From assembly GCF_030819175.1 (NCBI RefSeq), contig NZ_JAUTBJ010000002.1, positions 2,428,001 through 2,492,000 of the forward strand: a DNA stretch of 64,000 bases, in the 5' to 3' direction. Numbering within the stretch: the first letter of the stretch is position 1; each line of letters opens with the position of its first letter. The position numbers and the translations under genes were made by a program. The notes under the pieces were generated by a model. That model worked only from the letters and a program-made list of their open reading frames with translations. It searched no databases and had not been told where the DNA came from. The stretch comes from Sphingomonas sp. SORGH_AS_0879 (GTDB lineage Bacteria > Pseudomonadota > Alphaproteobacteria > Sphingomonadales > Sphingomonadaceae). Positions 24,867 to 33,732 of this stretch are shown piece after piece.

Positions 24867-26855
24867 TCACTTCAACCGCACCTTCGCGGCTCGCGTACGA
24901 TGCTGCCGTCGCTCGGGCGGCCTTAGCCGAATGGGGAGCATCGCTGGGATGTGCGCGGTCAGCGGCGTCAGCAACTTCAGGGCATCAAGCTTGAGGGAAA
25001 GCTCGGCTTCCTCGTCATAGGTCCTTGCGGTTTCCGTCTCGCCCTCGTGGCCGAAGATGTCGCATCGCACTTCGCTGGGAACACGCCCTTTCATGGTCGT
25101 CGTTGCCAAGCCGCGGAAGCTGTGGACGTCTTTATCCTTCCATGCACCGCCGACGCGATGCCGCCATGACGTGCCTTCGGGGAAAGCCCAGTCCCGCAAC
25201 GGCCTGAACACGGACTTGTAGAACGTGCCGGCGAATGTCGTGGAGTTGGGCGACTGCATCTCAGGAAACAGCATGGTCGATCCTGCGGCGCGCATCGCCT
25301 TCACATAGTCGATAAAGCCCAAGCGGATCAGTTCGGGATGGATCGGCAGCCGTCGAATCGACTGGATGTTCTTGAGCGCGCGATCCTCGGTATATTGGAT
25401 CAGAAAATAGGGGATCGGGTCTTGTTCGAAGACCTCGGCCAAGCCCAGTCCGGCAAGCTCTGAACTGCGACCGCCATAAAGCGGGAGCATCAACGGCAGC
25501 CAGTACCAGGCGTCGTGGAAGATTTCGGTTCCGGGTTTGAAACGCCCGCCGATACCGGCGCACCCGGTCCAGATCGGCGCGGACAACAGCGTGGCGACTT
25601 CCTGCTTGGTCCAATTGGCGCGCTTATCCCGATCCCGCTTGCGCTGCTTGCGATCGGATTTGCCGAGTCCGGCCCGCGCAACCTTGAAGGACAGCGGCTT
25701 GGCCGGTCGATGCGCCTCGGGATCATCCTCTTCGCCCGCCGCATGGGTCAGGACGGCAGAGACCCAGGTCAGATGCTTGTTGATGGTGACCTGACTGATG
25801 CCGATCTGCGCGGGGTCCATGCCCTTTGCCCGCTCGAGGCTGGCGGCGATGCCACCCGCCTGTTCCTCGCGGGTACGGCCCCAGCGGTTCGGCAATGCCC
25901 GGCACAGGGTCGTGAAGGCGCGAACATGGGATTGGTCCAGATCCTCGATGAAAGCGTCGCCGCCGCAAGCGTGATCGAACAGGCGGATGGCGGTCCGCAC
26001 CTGCTTGATCGAATCCGTGTCCCAGCCGCCCTCCTTGCCGTACGCGGCGATGCAGTCCTCAGCCGCATCGACGATGCGTTGTTTCGGTCGCTCGGGCTTT
26101 GACGACGGTACCGGGGGCTGAGCCGGCGTGACGATGTCATCCGCGAGCGGTCCTGTAGGCGTAGGACGCGTGCCTTGTGGCGCGATCTGCTCGAAGGCGA
26201 ATGGCGCGTCGTCCGCCAACGCGTCGTCGACCCATGCGGCCGTCTCGTCTTCGGTGTCGGGCAACAGCGCCGTCGCTTCTCGGCAGGCGGCTGCCCGCGC
26301 GGCGCAGATCGTCTTGCCCATACGGGCGACATTGTCCTGCGTCGGCAGGATGCCGAACACGGTGGTGTAGCTGTCGATCTGGGCCTTGGAGACGGGGTCG
26401 TTGTTCTGGAATTCGAACACCAGATCGGCGACCTGCTTCGCGCGCGCCGGCGACCAGCCGGCCGCGATCAGGCGGTCATGCTCGTCCAGCGTCCATTGCG
26501 CGCCGACCCCGCGGCGGCCCAGAAAGCCCCAGGCCTCGGCATAGAGGGTGTTGATCGACGCGTGATCATCGGACGGCGCGGTGGTGCCCGTCTGATCTTC
26601 CAGGATTCGCTGCAACTGCCAGCGCAGCGCATCGCTGAACACCTTCTTCAGTTGATCCGGCCTCATCCCCGTCGATTGGCCATAGGCCATGCGCACCCCC
26701 TCGACCGCCACGTTCAGGCGATCGGCCATACACCGCGCATGTTTATAATTTCCCGTTCGAAGGGAAAAGCACAGGGGCACGTGCGTGCCCGCCACCGTGA
26801 TCTTGCGCCGCCAATGATAGCTGCCACCACGCAGCCGCAGGTTCCGTAATCCCAT
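24867..26855 (-). CDS. Tyrosine site-specific integrase (tRNA-associated)
   Basis: 662 aa. C-terminal tyrosine recombinase domain with the full catalytic set: Arg463 (YGGRSSELAGL), a lysine in ALKNIQSIRRLPIHP, HxxR at 578-581 (VHSFRGLATT), His603 and Tyr613 (IFGHEGETETARTYDEE). The first 250 residues are an arm/core-binding region longer than in P4-type integrases (SPARAKQVADLVFEFQ). Likely active. Its 5' end lies 99 bp from the 3' end of tRNA-Pro(UGG), the usual position for an integrase of an island inserted at a tRNA. Three 12-bp TGGGTACA repeats sit just upstream. It marks the right boundary of the accessory region to its left. Confidence 0.92.
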   Translation of the reverse strand: MGLRNLRLRGGSYHWRRKITVAGTHVPLCFSLRTGNYKHARCMADRLNVAVEGVRMAYGQSTGMRPDQLKKVFSDALRWQLQRILEDQTGTTAPSDDHASINTLYAEAWGFLGRRGVGAQWTLDEHDRLIAAGWSPARAKQVADLVFEFQNNDPVSKAQIDSYTTVFGILPTQDNVARMGKTICAARAAACREATALLPDTEDETAAWVDDALADDAPFAFEQIAPQGTRPTPTGPLADDIVTPAQPPVPSSKPERPKQRIVDAAEDCIAAYGKEGGWDTDSIKQVRTAIRLFDHACGGDAFIEDLDQSHVRAFTTLCRALPNRWGRTREEQAGGIAASLERAKGMDPAQIGISQVTINKHLTWVSAVLTHAAGEEDDPEAHRPAKPLSFKVARAGLGKSDRKQRKRDRDKRANWTKQEVATLLSAPIWTGCAGIGGRFKPGTEIFHDAWYWLPLMLPLYGGRSSELAGLGLAEVFEQDPIPYFLIQYTEDRALKNIQSIRRLPIHPELIRLGFIDYVKAMRAAGSTMLFPEMQSPNSTTFAGTFYKSVFRPLRDWAFPEGTSWRHRVGGAWKDKDVHSFRGLATTTMKGRVPSEVRCDIFGHEGETETARTYDEEAELSLKLDALKLLTPLTAHIPAMLPIRLRPPERRQHRTRAAKVRLK

Positions 26856-26869
26856 TCCGTCACCCCCAA

Positions 26870-26905
26870 TGGGTACAGCGATGGGTACAGCCGTGGGTAC
26901 AACGG
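26870..26905. repeat. Three 12-bp direct repeats upstream of the integrase
   Basis: TGGGTACA at 26870, 26882 and 26894, each followed by a similar GC-rich tetramer, giving a 12-bp period. They lie between the integrase start and tRNA-Pro, where arm-type integrase sites or an excisionase/autoregulatory site would be expected. Confidence 0.6.
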
Positions 26906-26952
26906 TCCCCGAACGCCAGTTAGGCGACGTGAAATCAACGACTTAGGTGCGG

Positions 26953-27030
<78 letters not shown>

Positions 27031-27087
27031 ACAGGGATGTGCCCTTAGGGGAAGCGGGGCGGCGGGTGCAAGGGGTATTTCGGGGGA

Positions 27088-27579
27088 TTACAGGTTCGCC
27101 TGTTCCTCGACGGGCAGGTCCGCATCGGGCGGGTAGTAGAGCTCGGCGCATTCCGCCCTCAGGCATCCGCCCTCGATCACGATGTCGTCGCGATAGGCGT
27201 CGGCAATGAAGCCGAGCGTGTCGACATGCCTTGCCTCGAAATACATCGGATGCACGTCATCGCGGCCAGCGCCGTACACGACTCGCCCGACCTTCGACCA
27301 GATCGACGCCATGGTGCACATGCCGCAGGGCTGGAGCGTCGAATAGAGCGTCGCGCCGCGCAATTCCAGCGCCCCCTCCCCTTCGCAGCCACGCCGGATC
27401 GCCATCATTTCGGCATGGGCGGTGGCGTCGGGCAGTTCGTGCGTCTGATTACGCTCGGCGGCGATGACGCGGCCGTCCAGAACGATCACCGAGCCGAGCG
27501 GCGAGGTCGAGGGATCGGAGCCCTTCGAACGCGCCACGTCGATCGCCATGCGCATCCATTTTTCGTCTTCTTGTGTCAT
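27088..27579 (-). CDS. Nucleoside deaminase, CDA/guanine deaminase-like
   Basis: 163 aa zinc-dependent deaminase of the CMP/dCMP family. The catalytic zinc motifs are HAE (residues 55-57; TAHAEMMAIR) and PCGMC (84-88; LQPCGMCTMAS). The C-terminus YYPPDADLPVEEQANL is beyond the core. Length and motif spacing match guanine deaminase (GuaD) and TadA-like enzymes; the long C-terminal part favours a free-base or nucleoside deaminase. Cytosolic. Independent of the glycan locus behind it, though on the same strand with a 53-bp gap. Confidence 0.87.
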   Translation of the reverse strand: MTQEDEKWMRMAIDVARSKGSDPSTSPLGSVIVLDGRVIAAERNQTHELPDATAHAEMMAIRRGCEGEGALELRGATLYSTLQPCGMCTMASIWSKVGRVVYGAGRDDVHPMYFEARHVDTLGFIADAYRDDIVIEGGCLRAECAELYYPPDADLPVEEQANL

Positions 27580-27632
27580 GGCGGGCTCAACGCCGTGACC
27601 CAGGTTATGGGTTCAACGGATTGGAACACCGT

Positions 27633-29504
27633 CTATCGAGAGGATGCCTTGCGCGCATAATAGTCGCCCAGCACATCGAAAGCCTCCTTGCGCTGCCCGG
27701 TCTCGGAGATCAGCCCCTTGCGGTTCCAGCCCTGCTGGAAATCGGGGTTCTGGCGGCGGGGCGAGCGGAAGTCCTTCAGGATCCAGGGCGACATGCCGCG
27801 CAGCGTCGGCACACGATCGGTCATGCCCAGCGTCGCGCGGTAGTAATCGGCCTGGAACTCCTCGGAGAATTTCTGTTTGTTGGCGGGATCGTGGAAGCCA
27901 GCCCGTGCATCCGCGCCGAACTCGGAAAAGATCAGGGGCTTGTCCGCGGGCACATGCCACTCGCTGCGCTCCAGGTCGGACAGGCGATCCTGCGAATACC
28001 AGCCATTGTACGTGTTGATGGCCATGACATCGAGCACCTCGGCCAGCGGATCGGCTAAGGTCATGACCGGGTGGTCCGCCCCCTCCCCCCGCTCGACCAG
28101 CAAGGCCGCGCTGACCAGCCGCGTATCGTCCAGGCGGCGAACATCGGCGACCAGCGTGCGCAGGAAGCTGTTGCGCGCATCGGTGACCGGGGTTTCGTTG
28201 GCGACGCTCCAGATCGCCACCGAGGCACGGTTGCGGTCGCGAAGGATGTTCTCGGCGAGCATGGTCCGCGCGCGGACCAGCGTATCGGGATTGGACCAGG
28301 CGACGCGCCAATAGACCGGCACCTCGCTCCACACGATCAGCCCCAGTTCGTCGGCCATCCGCACGGTGACGTCCGAATGCGGATAATGGGCCAGGCGGAC
28401 GAAATTGCCGTGCAGTCCGTCCTTGATCTCGCTGAGCAGCGCGCGGGACGCCGCGGGGGTGATCGCGCGGGTGGGATCGACGCCCAGTTCCTCCTCATGC
28501 ATCGAAATGCCGCGCAGGAAGATCGGCTTGCCGTTGAGCAGGATATCCGCCCCGCGCCGCTCGATCGTGCGGAAACCGATCCGGTCGTGCCACCGATCTT
28601 CGCCGGACGTGACGGTGACATCATAGAGCTTGGGGCCCTCGGGCGACCAGCGGATCAGGGCGCGCGGGGCAGCCATGGTCGCGCGCCAGTTGCCATGGGC
28701 ATCGGTCGTCCCTGCCCGGTCCAGTCCGAGTTCGGCGATCTTCAGACGCACCGGACGATTGGCGGCCTGCGGACCGTCGAGATGCACGTCCGCCGCCATC
28801 CGCCCGTCGCGGGTCAACCGCACCCAGGCATCGTCGACATAGGTATCGGTCGTCGCGATCAGCCGGACCGGGCGGGTCATGCCGCCATAATTTTCCCAGT
28901 CGGTGACGGGCGGCGGGACGGTGGCCTCGTTGGCCTGCGAGTCGACGCCGATAGTGATCTGGTTCTGACCGTCGCGCAGGACTTGCGTCACCTCGAAGGC
29001 GAAGGGGGTGAAGCCGCCCTCGTGCCGACCGATCTCCTTGCCGTTCAGATAGACGATGGTCGCGTAATTGGCCGCGCCGAAGCGGAGGAAATAGCGGCCC
29101 TTTCGCGTCTCGGGCGCCGCGAAGGTCCGCTGATACCACATCAGCCCGTCATAATGGCGCAGTTCCGGCGCATGGGTCAGCCAGGAAGACGGCAAGGATG
29201 CGAGCGGCGAATGGGCGAGGTCGAATTCGTAAAGGACCCGGCTGTCCTTTGCCATGGCCGCGCGGACATCGACGTCGCGCCAGCGCTGCTGCCCCGTATC
29301 GGGCATGCCGCCGTGAAAGCCCGAAATGCCCGAGCGGAACGGGTCGATCGAATAATGCCATGGCCCCGACAAGTCGGTGCCTTCGCGCAAGTCGGCGGCG
29401 ACGAGTAGCGGACCTGGCGAGGGAGGTGCGTCCTGAGCGAAGCATGGGGTAGCCAGGGTGAGCATCATGCCGGCCATGATGCGTGTAAAGCCTGTCCTGC
29501 CCAT
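27633..29504 (-). CDS. Glycoside hydrolase family 2, beta-glucuronidase-like
   Basis: 623 aa with signal peptide (TGFTRIMAGMMLTLATPCFAQ). Sugar-binding jelly-roll (DGLMWYQRTFAAP, FGAANYATIVYLNGKEIGRHEGGFTPF), immunoglobulin-like domain, then the TIM barrel. Acid/base Glu437 in WSVANET and nucleophile Glu528 in IFSEFGAD. HGGF/EGGFTPFAF and the DWENYGGMTRPV segment favour beta-glucuronidase over beta-galactosidase. Acts in the periplasm, releasing terminal sugars (probably uronic acid) from oligosaccharides. It is the last gene of the permease-GH43-GH2 unit, 110 bp behind GH43. Confidence 0.88.
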   Translation of the reverse strand: MGRTGFTRIMAGMMLTLATPCFAQDAPPSPGPLLVAADLREGTDLSGPWHYSIDPFRSGISGFHGGMPDTGQQRWRDVDVRAAMAKDSRVLYEFDLAHSPLASLPSSWLTHAPELRHYDGLMWYQRTFAAPETRKGRYFLRFGAANYATIVYLNGKEIGRHEGGFTPFAFEVTQVLRDGQNQITIGVDSQANEATVPPPVTDWENYGGMTRPVRLIATTDTYVDDAWVRLTRDGRMAADVHLDGPQAANRPVRLKIAELGLDRAGTTDAHGNWRATMAAPRALIRWSPEGPKLYDVTVTSGEDRWHDRIGFRTIERRGADILLNGKPIFLRGISMHEEELGVDPTRAITPAASRALLSEIKDGLHGNFVRLAHYPHSDVTVRMADELGLIVWSEVPVYWRVAWSNPDTLVRARTMLAENILRDRNRASVAIWSVANETPVTDARNSFLRTLVADVRRLDDTRLVSAALLVERGEGADHPVMTLADPLAEVLDVMAINTYNGWYSQDRLSDLERSEWHVPADKPLIFSEFGADARAGFHDPANKQKFSEEFQADYYRATLGMTDRVPTLRGMSPWILKDFRSPRRQNPDFQQGWNRKGLISETGQRKEAFDVLGDYYARKASSR

Positions 29505-29555
29505 GCTTCCCTCTCCCCTGTTCGGCCGGATTTTGCGGTCAGCCTAAAGCGACTA

Positions 29556-29602
29556 TCGCCGGTTCGCCACCCATGGCGGCGATGCCGTCAGGCGACCGGC
29601 GA
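29556..29602. other. Intercistronic hairpin in the glycan operon
   Basis: TCGCCGGTTCGCC (29556-29568) pairs with GGCGACCGGCGA (29591-29602) with one bulge. It lies in the 110-bp spacer between GH43 and GH2 and may reduce read-through or protect the upstream message end. Confidence 0.4.
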
Positions 29603-29614
29603 CAATCCCCTCCA

Positions 29615-31192
29615 TCATTCCTCCCGATAGTGGAAATAGCGGAAGTCGGCGGGGTGGCCCGTCCCGGCCATATCCTGACACGCCATACCGACGAACGTTC
29701 CCGTGAAATTGGGCAGGCCCGCCAGCGTCGCTTCGTCCGACAACAGGCTGGCATCGCATGTCTCGGGCAGCCACTGCCATTCCTCCGCGCCCTCCGCCCG
29801 GAAGGCGAAGCGGAGCGTTTCATGGTCGACCGAGGCGCGAAGTTCCACCGGCCCGGCGGGCGCGACCAGCGGCGGCGTGATCAGGCTCTGTCCCTCGCCC
29901 GTGGGTAGAACAGACAGGAGCTGGATTAGCTTTTCGCCCTCATCCCCGGCGGTGATGTGGAGATAATGATATTTGGTGCTGTTATAGTAGCAGACGAGCC
30001 CCGCCGCCTGCTGGAAATGCTCGGGCTCGAACGCGACCAGCGTGGTGACGTCATAGCGAAACGCGGTCGGCCGCCGCGCCACCAGCGCCTGCTCGAAATG
30101 GCTGCCGATCGTGTCGCGTCCATAGAGCCGCAAATGACCGGGCCGTTCGGTCAGGCTGAACAGCCGATCGGGTTCGGGCGTACGAAGCCACTGAAAGGCG
30201 GGCGGCAGTATCGGCCCGTCGAACCAGTCGCATTCGTTCACGGCTGCGACGGCTCCAACTTCGGCGTCGGGCTCGGCACAGCGCAACCAGCCATCCGCGT
30301 CCCAGCGCATCCGCCGGATCGCGGTCTCTCGCCCCAGCACGCAGCGATCGCTGCCGGGTAGCGGACGACCGCACAGATAGGCCATCCAGGTCTCGCCCTC
30401 CGGCGTTTCGACCAGATCGCCATGGCCCGTGCGTTGCAGCGGCGCGGCGGGATCGTGGCGCGCGGTCAGGACCGGGCCGTCGGGGTGGACCTCATAGGGC
30501 CCGAACAGGGTGCGCGAACGAGCCATCACCACGGCATGCCCCCGCTCGGTCCCGCCCTCGGCCACGAGCAGATGATACCAGCCGTCGCGCTTGTAGAGAT
30601 GCGGCCCCTCGGTGAAGCCCAGTTCGGTCCCCGCGAAGATGAGCCGACGCTCGCCCAGCAACCGACCGCTCGACAGGTCCATCTGCTGGATGACGATCCC
30701 GGCGAAACGCTTGCGGTCCGGGCGATGGTCCCACAGCATGTTGAGCAGCCAGCTTCGCCCGTCATCGTCATGGAACAGCGCCGGGTCGAAGCCGCTGCTG
30801 TTCAGATGCACGGCATCGGTCCACTCGCCGTCGACCCGGTCGCACGAGACCCAGTAATTGTGGAAGTCGCGCAACGAGGCGCCCTTCGCCCCGTCGACCG
30901 TGGTGCGGCCATAACGCTTCACATCGGTGAAGATCAGGTGGAAGCGCCCGTCCTTGTGGCTCAGATCGGGCGCCCAGACACCGCATCCATCGGGATTGCC
31001 CCGCATGTCGAGCTGGCTCGCACGGTTGAGCGGGCGCGCGACCAACGTCCAGTTCACCAGATCGCGGCTGTGATGGATCTGGACGCCCGGATACCATTCG
31101 AAGGTGGAGGTCGCGATATAATAGTCCTCGCCCACGCGCACGATCGAGGGGTCGGGGTTGAAGCCGCGCAAAATCGGATTGATCGGGGTCAT
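29615..31192 (-). CDS. Glycoside hydrolase family 43, beta-xylosidase type
   Basis: About 525 aa, no signal peptide, so cytosolic. Begins MTPINPILRGFNPDPSIVRVG then DYYIATSTFEWYPGVQIHHS, the hallmark of GH43 beta-xylosidases (subfamily 11-like): catalytic Asp in NPDPSIV, pKa-modulating Asp in SSGFDPALF, general-acid Glu in GFTEGPHLYK. C-terminal GH43_C2 jelly-roll (PPAFQWLRTPEP, YYNSTKYHYLHIT). Start at 31192 chosen for homology; it overlaps the permease stop (ATGA), implying coupled translation of transport and hydrolysis. Confidence 0.93.
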   Translation of the reverse strand: MTPINPILRGFNPDPSIVRVGEDYYIATSTFEWYPGVQIHHSRDLVNWTLVARPLNRASQLDMRGNPDGCGVWAPDLSHKDGRFHLIFTDVKRYGRTTVDGAKGASLRDFHNYWVSCDRVDGEWTDAVHLNSSGFDPALFHDDDGRSWLLNMLWDHRPDRKRFAGIVIQQMDLSSGRLLGERRLIFAGTELGFTEGPHLYKRDGWYHLLVAEGGTERGHAVVMARSRTLFGPYEVHPDGPVLTARHDPAAPLQRTGHGDLVETPEGETWMAYLCGRPLPGSDRCVLGRETAIRRMRWDADGWLRCAEPDAEVGAVAAVNECDWFDGPILPPAFQWLRTPEPDRLFSLTERPGHLRLYGRDTIGSHFEQALVARRPTAFRYDVTTLVAFEPEHFQQAAGLVCYYNSTKYHYLHITAGDEGEKLIQLLSVLPTGEGQSLITPPLVAPAGPVELRASVDHETLRFAFRAEGAEEWQWLPETCDASLLSDEATLAGLPNFTGTFVGMACQDMAGTGHPADFRYFHYREE

Positions 31193-32430
31193 GCGGGTTT
31201 TCGCACCAAGGTCCAGAGGAGCGCCGCGCCTGCCAGATCGAGCAGGCCGAGCAAGATGAAGAAGGGCTGATAGCCGACCTGATCGACCAGCGAGCCGAGC
31301 GTCAAGGTGAAGAGCAGCACGCCCAGATTGGCCGCCGTCCCCGACACGCCGGTCGCGGTCGCCACCTGATCCTGCGGGAACAGGTCGGAGCATAGGGTGA
31401 TGACGGTCACCGACAGGGTCTGGTGCGCGAAACCGCCCAGGCACAAGAGCGCAACGGCGGCCACCGGGCTGTTCACGCTGCCGACGAACATCATGCCGGT
31501 CATCAGCACCGCGCCGAGCGTGAAGGCCCCGCGCCGCGCGTCGATCAGGTTGACGCCGCGCCGTTGCAGGAAGGCGACCACGGCGGGCCCGAACAGACAC
31601 CCCAGATCAGCGGCCAGAAAGGGCAGCCAGGCGAACAGCGCGATCTGGGTCAGATCGAAATGCCGCGCCTGGACGAGGTAGAGCGGCATCCACAGCGACA
31701 GCATCCCCCAGACCGGATCGGCCAGGAACCGCGCCGCCGCGATCGCCCACAGGTTCCGGCGGCGGAGCAGTTCGCCCAAAGGCGGACGACGGCGATGCTT
31801 GGCGAGCGACGCCTCCTGCCCCCCGACGATCAGGTTGCGCTCGTCCGTCGATAGCGAGCGGTGGCGCGCGGGCGGCGCATACCAGAACAGCCAGGCCAGG
31901 ACCCAGAGCAGGCCCAGCCCGCCCGCCACGAAGAACGCCGCACGCCAGCTATGATGGAACACCGCCCAGGCGACCAGCGGCGGCGCAAAGACCGCGCCGA
32001 ACGACGCCCCGATCTGATAGATGCCGCCCGCCACACCGCGCTCGCGCGCCGGAAACCATTCGGCGACGACCTTCATCCCCGCCGGCTGCGCCGACCCCTC
32101 GACCAGCCCCAGCGCGCCGCGAAGCCCGGCAAAGCCCAGCCAGCCATTGGCGAAACCATGGCCCAGCGTGATCAGCGACCAGACCGCGACGAACAGGCTG
32201 AACCCGAATTTCAGGCCGAACAGGTCGAGCAGATAGCCCGCCACCGGCTGAAACATGATGCCGAACTGAAAGGCGCCGGTGATCCAGCTATATTGCGCGG
32301 ACGAGATATGCTGCTCGGCCATGATCGCGGGCGCGGCGACGCCCAGGATACTGCGCGTCAGATAGTTGATGACCATCGCCGCGACGAACAGGCCGATGAT
32401 CGTCCAGCGGATATAGGGAAAGCGCTTCAC
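31189..32430 (-). CDS. MFS hexuronate-type (ExuT-like) transporter
   Basis: Inner-membrane major facilitator, about 413 aa. VKRFPYIRWTIIGLFVAAMVINYL and LVEGSAQPAGMKVVAEWFPARERG match the ACS/ExuT anion-cation symporter group that takes up hexuronates and related acids. I place the start at the GTG 32430 because AAGGA lies six bases upstream and the family begins at this point; ATG 32469 is possible. First gene of the operon with GH43 and GH2; divergent from the LacI regulator. Likely imports uronic acid or aldouronate oligomers. Confidence 0.88.
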   Translation of the reverse strand: MKRFPYIRWTIIGLFVAAMVINYLTRSILGVAAPAIMAEQHISSAQYSWITGAFQFGIMFQPVAGYLLDLFGLKFGFSLFVAVWSLITLGHGFANGWLGFAGLRGALGLVEGSAQPAGMKVVAEWFPARERGVAGGIYQIGASFGAVFAPPLVAWAVFHHSWRAAFFVAGGLGLLWVLAWLFWYAPPARHRSLSTDERNLIVGGQEASLAKHRRRPPLGELLRRRNLWAIAAARFLADPVWGMLSLWMPLYLVQARHFDLTQIALFAWLPFLAADLGCLFGPAVVAFLQRRGVNLIDARRGAFTLGAVLMTGMMFVGSVNSPVAAVALLCLGGFAHQTLSVTVITLCSDLFPQDQVATATGVSGTAANLGVLLFTLTLGSLVDQVGYQPFFILLGLLDLAGAALLWTLVRKPA

Positions 32431-32543
32431 ATGCGGTCCTTCGGCCTGTTCGGCATATGTCGTTCCCATTGACCTGTCGGCCTCTGCCGGGGCACGGCTG
32501 TCGGCGAACATCGGCACAGCGTGAAGCCCGATAACGGGACAGG

Positions 32544-33584
32544 ATGACCTTGACCAAGACCCAACGGCGCCCGCGGGGCGTGACCATCATCGACGTGGCC
32601 AAGGAGGCCGGTGTCTCGCCCATGACCGTCTCGCGCGTCATCAACGGCGACGCGGGCGTCCGCGACGAGGTTCGCGTCCATGTCCGCGAGGTCATCAAGC
32701 GGCTGAACTATACGCCAAACCTGATGGCGCGCAGTCTCGTGACCTCGCGCGAAATCCGGATCGGCGTCATCTATTCGAACCCAAGCGCCGCCTTCATGAG
32801 CGAGCTGCTGGTCGGCGTGTTCGAAGAAGCCTCGACCCGCGCGGCGCAGTTGTTCCTGCTCAAGGGCGAACAGGGTCGTCCCCCGACTCGCGACGCCATA
32901 GAGGGGTTGATCGAACAGCGGATCGCGGGCGTCATCCTTGCCCCGCCGCTGGGCGAGTCCGATTTCGTGCGCGACATCATCCGCGAGGCAGGGCTGCCCA
33001 TGGCGGTGATCGGCGGCGTCGCGCCCGATGCGGTGTCCGTCTGGATCGACAATGCCCGTGCCGCCTATGACATGACCCGCCACCTGATCGGGCTGGGCCA
33101 TCGCCGCATCGGCTTCGTCCATGGCAATCCCGGCCAGTCGGCCAGTATCGAGCGTCTGGCGGGCTTTCGCCGCGCGGTCGAGGAGGAAGGCGGCCTCGAA
33201 ACGCGGATCGTCCAGGGCGATTACAGCTATGCCTCGGGCCTGCGTGCTGGCGAGGAACTGCTGAGCGGCGAGCGACCGCCGACCGCGATCTTCGCCAGCA
33301 ACGATGACATGGCTGCCGCCATCGTCTCGGTGGCGCATCGGCGGCATCTGGAGGTGCCGGGCGACCTGACCGTGGTGGGCTTCGACGACAGCACCGCCGC
33401 GACGACGCTCTGGCCACCGCTGACGACGATCCATCAGCCGGTCCGCGCGCTGGCGACCGAAGCGTTGCAAAGGCTGATCCAGGAAATTCGCGCCGGGGTT
33501 CCGGCGTCGAACGGCCAGCCACGTGTCACCGTGCTGGAACATCAGTTGATCGAACGCGACTCCACCGCCCCGCCACGTTCCTGA
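32544..33584 (+). CDS. LacI family transcriptional regulator
   Basis: 346 aa. N-terminal LacI HTH and hinge (VTIIDVAKEAGVSPMTVSRV, then NYTPNLMARSL) and a periplasmic-binding-protein-like sugar-sensing domain (RIGVIYSNPSAAFMSELLVG; IGLGHRRIGFVHG; ASNDDMAAA; VVGFDDST). Divergent from the permease operon and next to a GH43-TonB receptor operon, so probably the local repressor of both. The 18-bp palindrome at 37758-37775 has the form of a LacI-family operator and is its best candidate target. Confidence 0.93.
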   Translation: MTLTKTQRRPRGVTIIDVAKEAGVSPMTVSRVINGDAGVRDEVRVHVREVIKRLNYTPNLMARSLVTSREIRIGVIYSNPSAAFMSELLVGVFEEASTRAAQLFLLKGEQGRPPTRDAIEGLIEQRIAGVILAPPLGESDFVRDIIREAGLPMAVIGGVAPDAVSVWIDNARAAYDMTRHLIGLGHRRIGFVHGNPGQSASIERLAGFRRAVEEEGGLETRIVQGDYSYASGLRAGEELLSGERPPTAIFASNDDMAAAIVSVAHRRHLEVPGDLTVVGFDDSTAATTLWPPLTTIHQPVRALATEALQRLIQEIRAGVPASNGQPRVTVLEHQLIERDSTAPPRS

Positions 33585-33593
33585 AACTGATGC

Positions 33594-33708
33594 TCCACCC
33601 CGGCGGAGTCCGGGGTCCAGTTGCTCTGAAGCCGGTCGAGCATCGACCGACCGCTTTGGCGACCATTCGAGACGCATAGCGGCTGGCCCCCGACCTCCGC
33701 CGGGGTGG
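33594..33708. repeat. Sphingomonad-type intergenic inverted repeat
   Basis: Left arm 33594-33620 begins TCCACCCCGGCGGAGTCCGG; right arm 33683-33708 ends CGCCGGGGTGG. The arms are imperfect reverse complements about 60 bp apart and would form a long hairpin. Palindromes of this sequence recur between genes in sphingomonads as REP-like elements. It fills most of the gap between the convergent LacI and GH43 genes and may terminate both. Confidence 0.65.
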
Positions 33709-33732
33709 AACAGGAGGAGTGAGGCCACCCTG

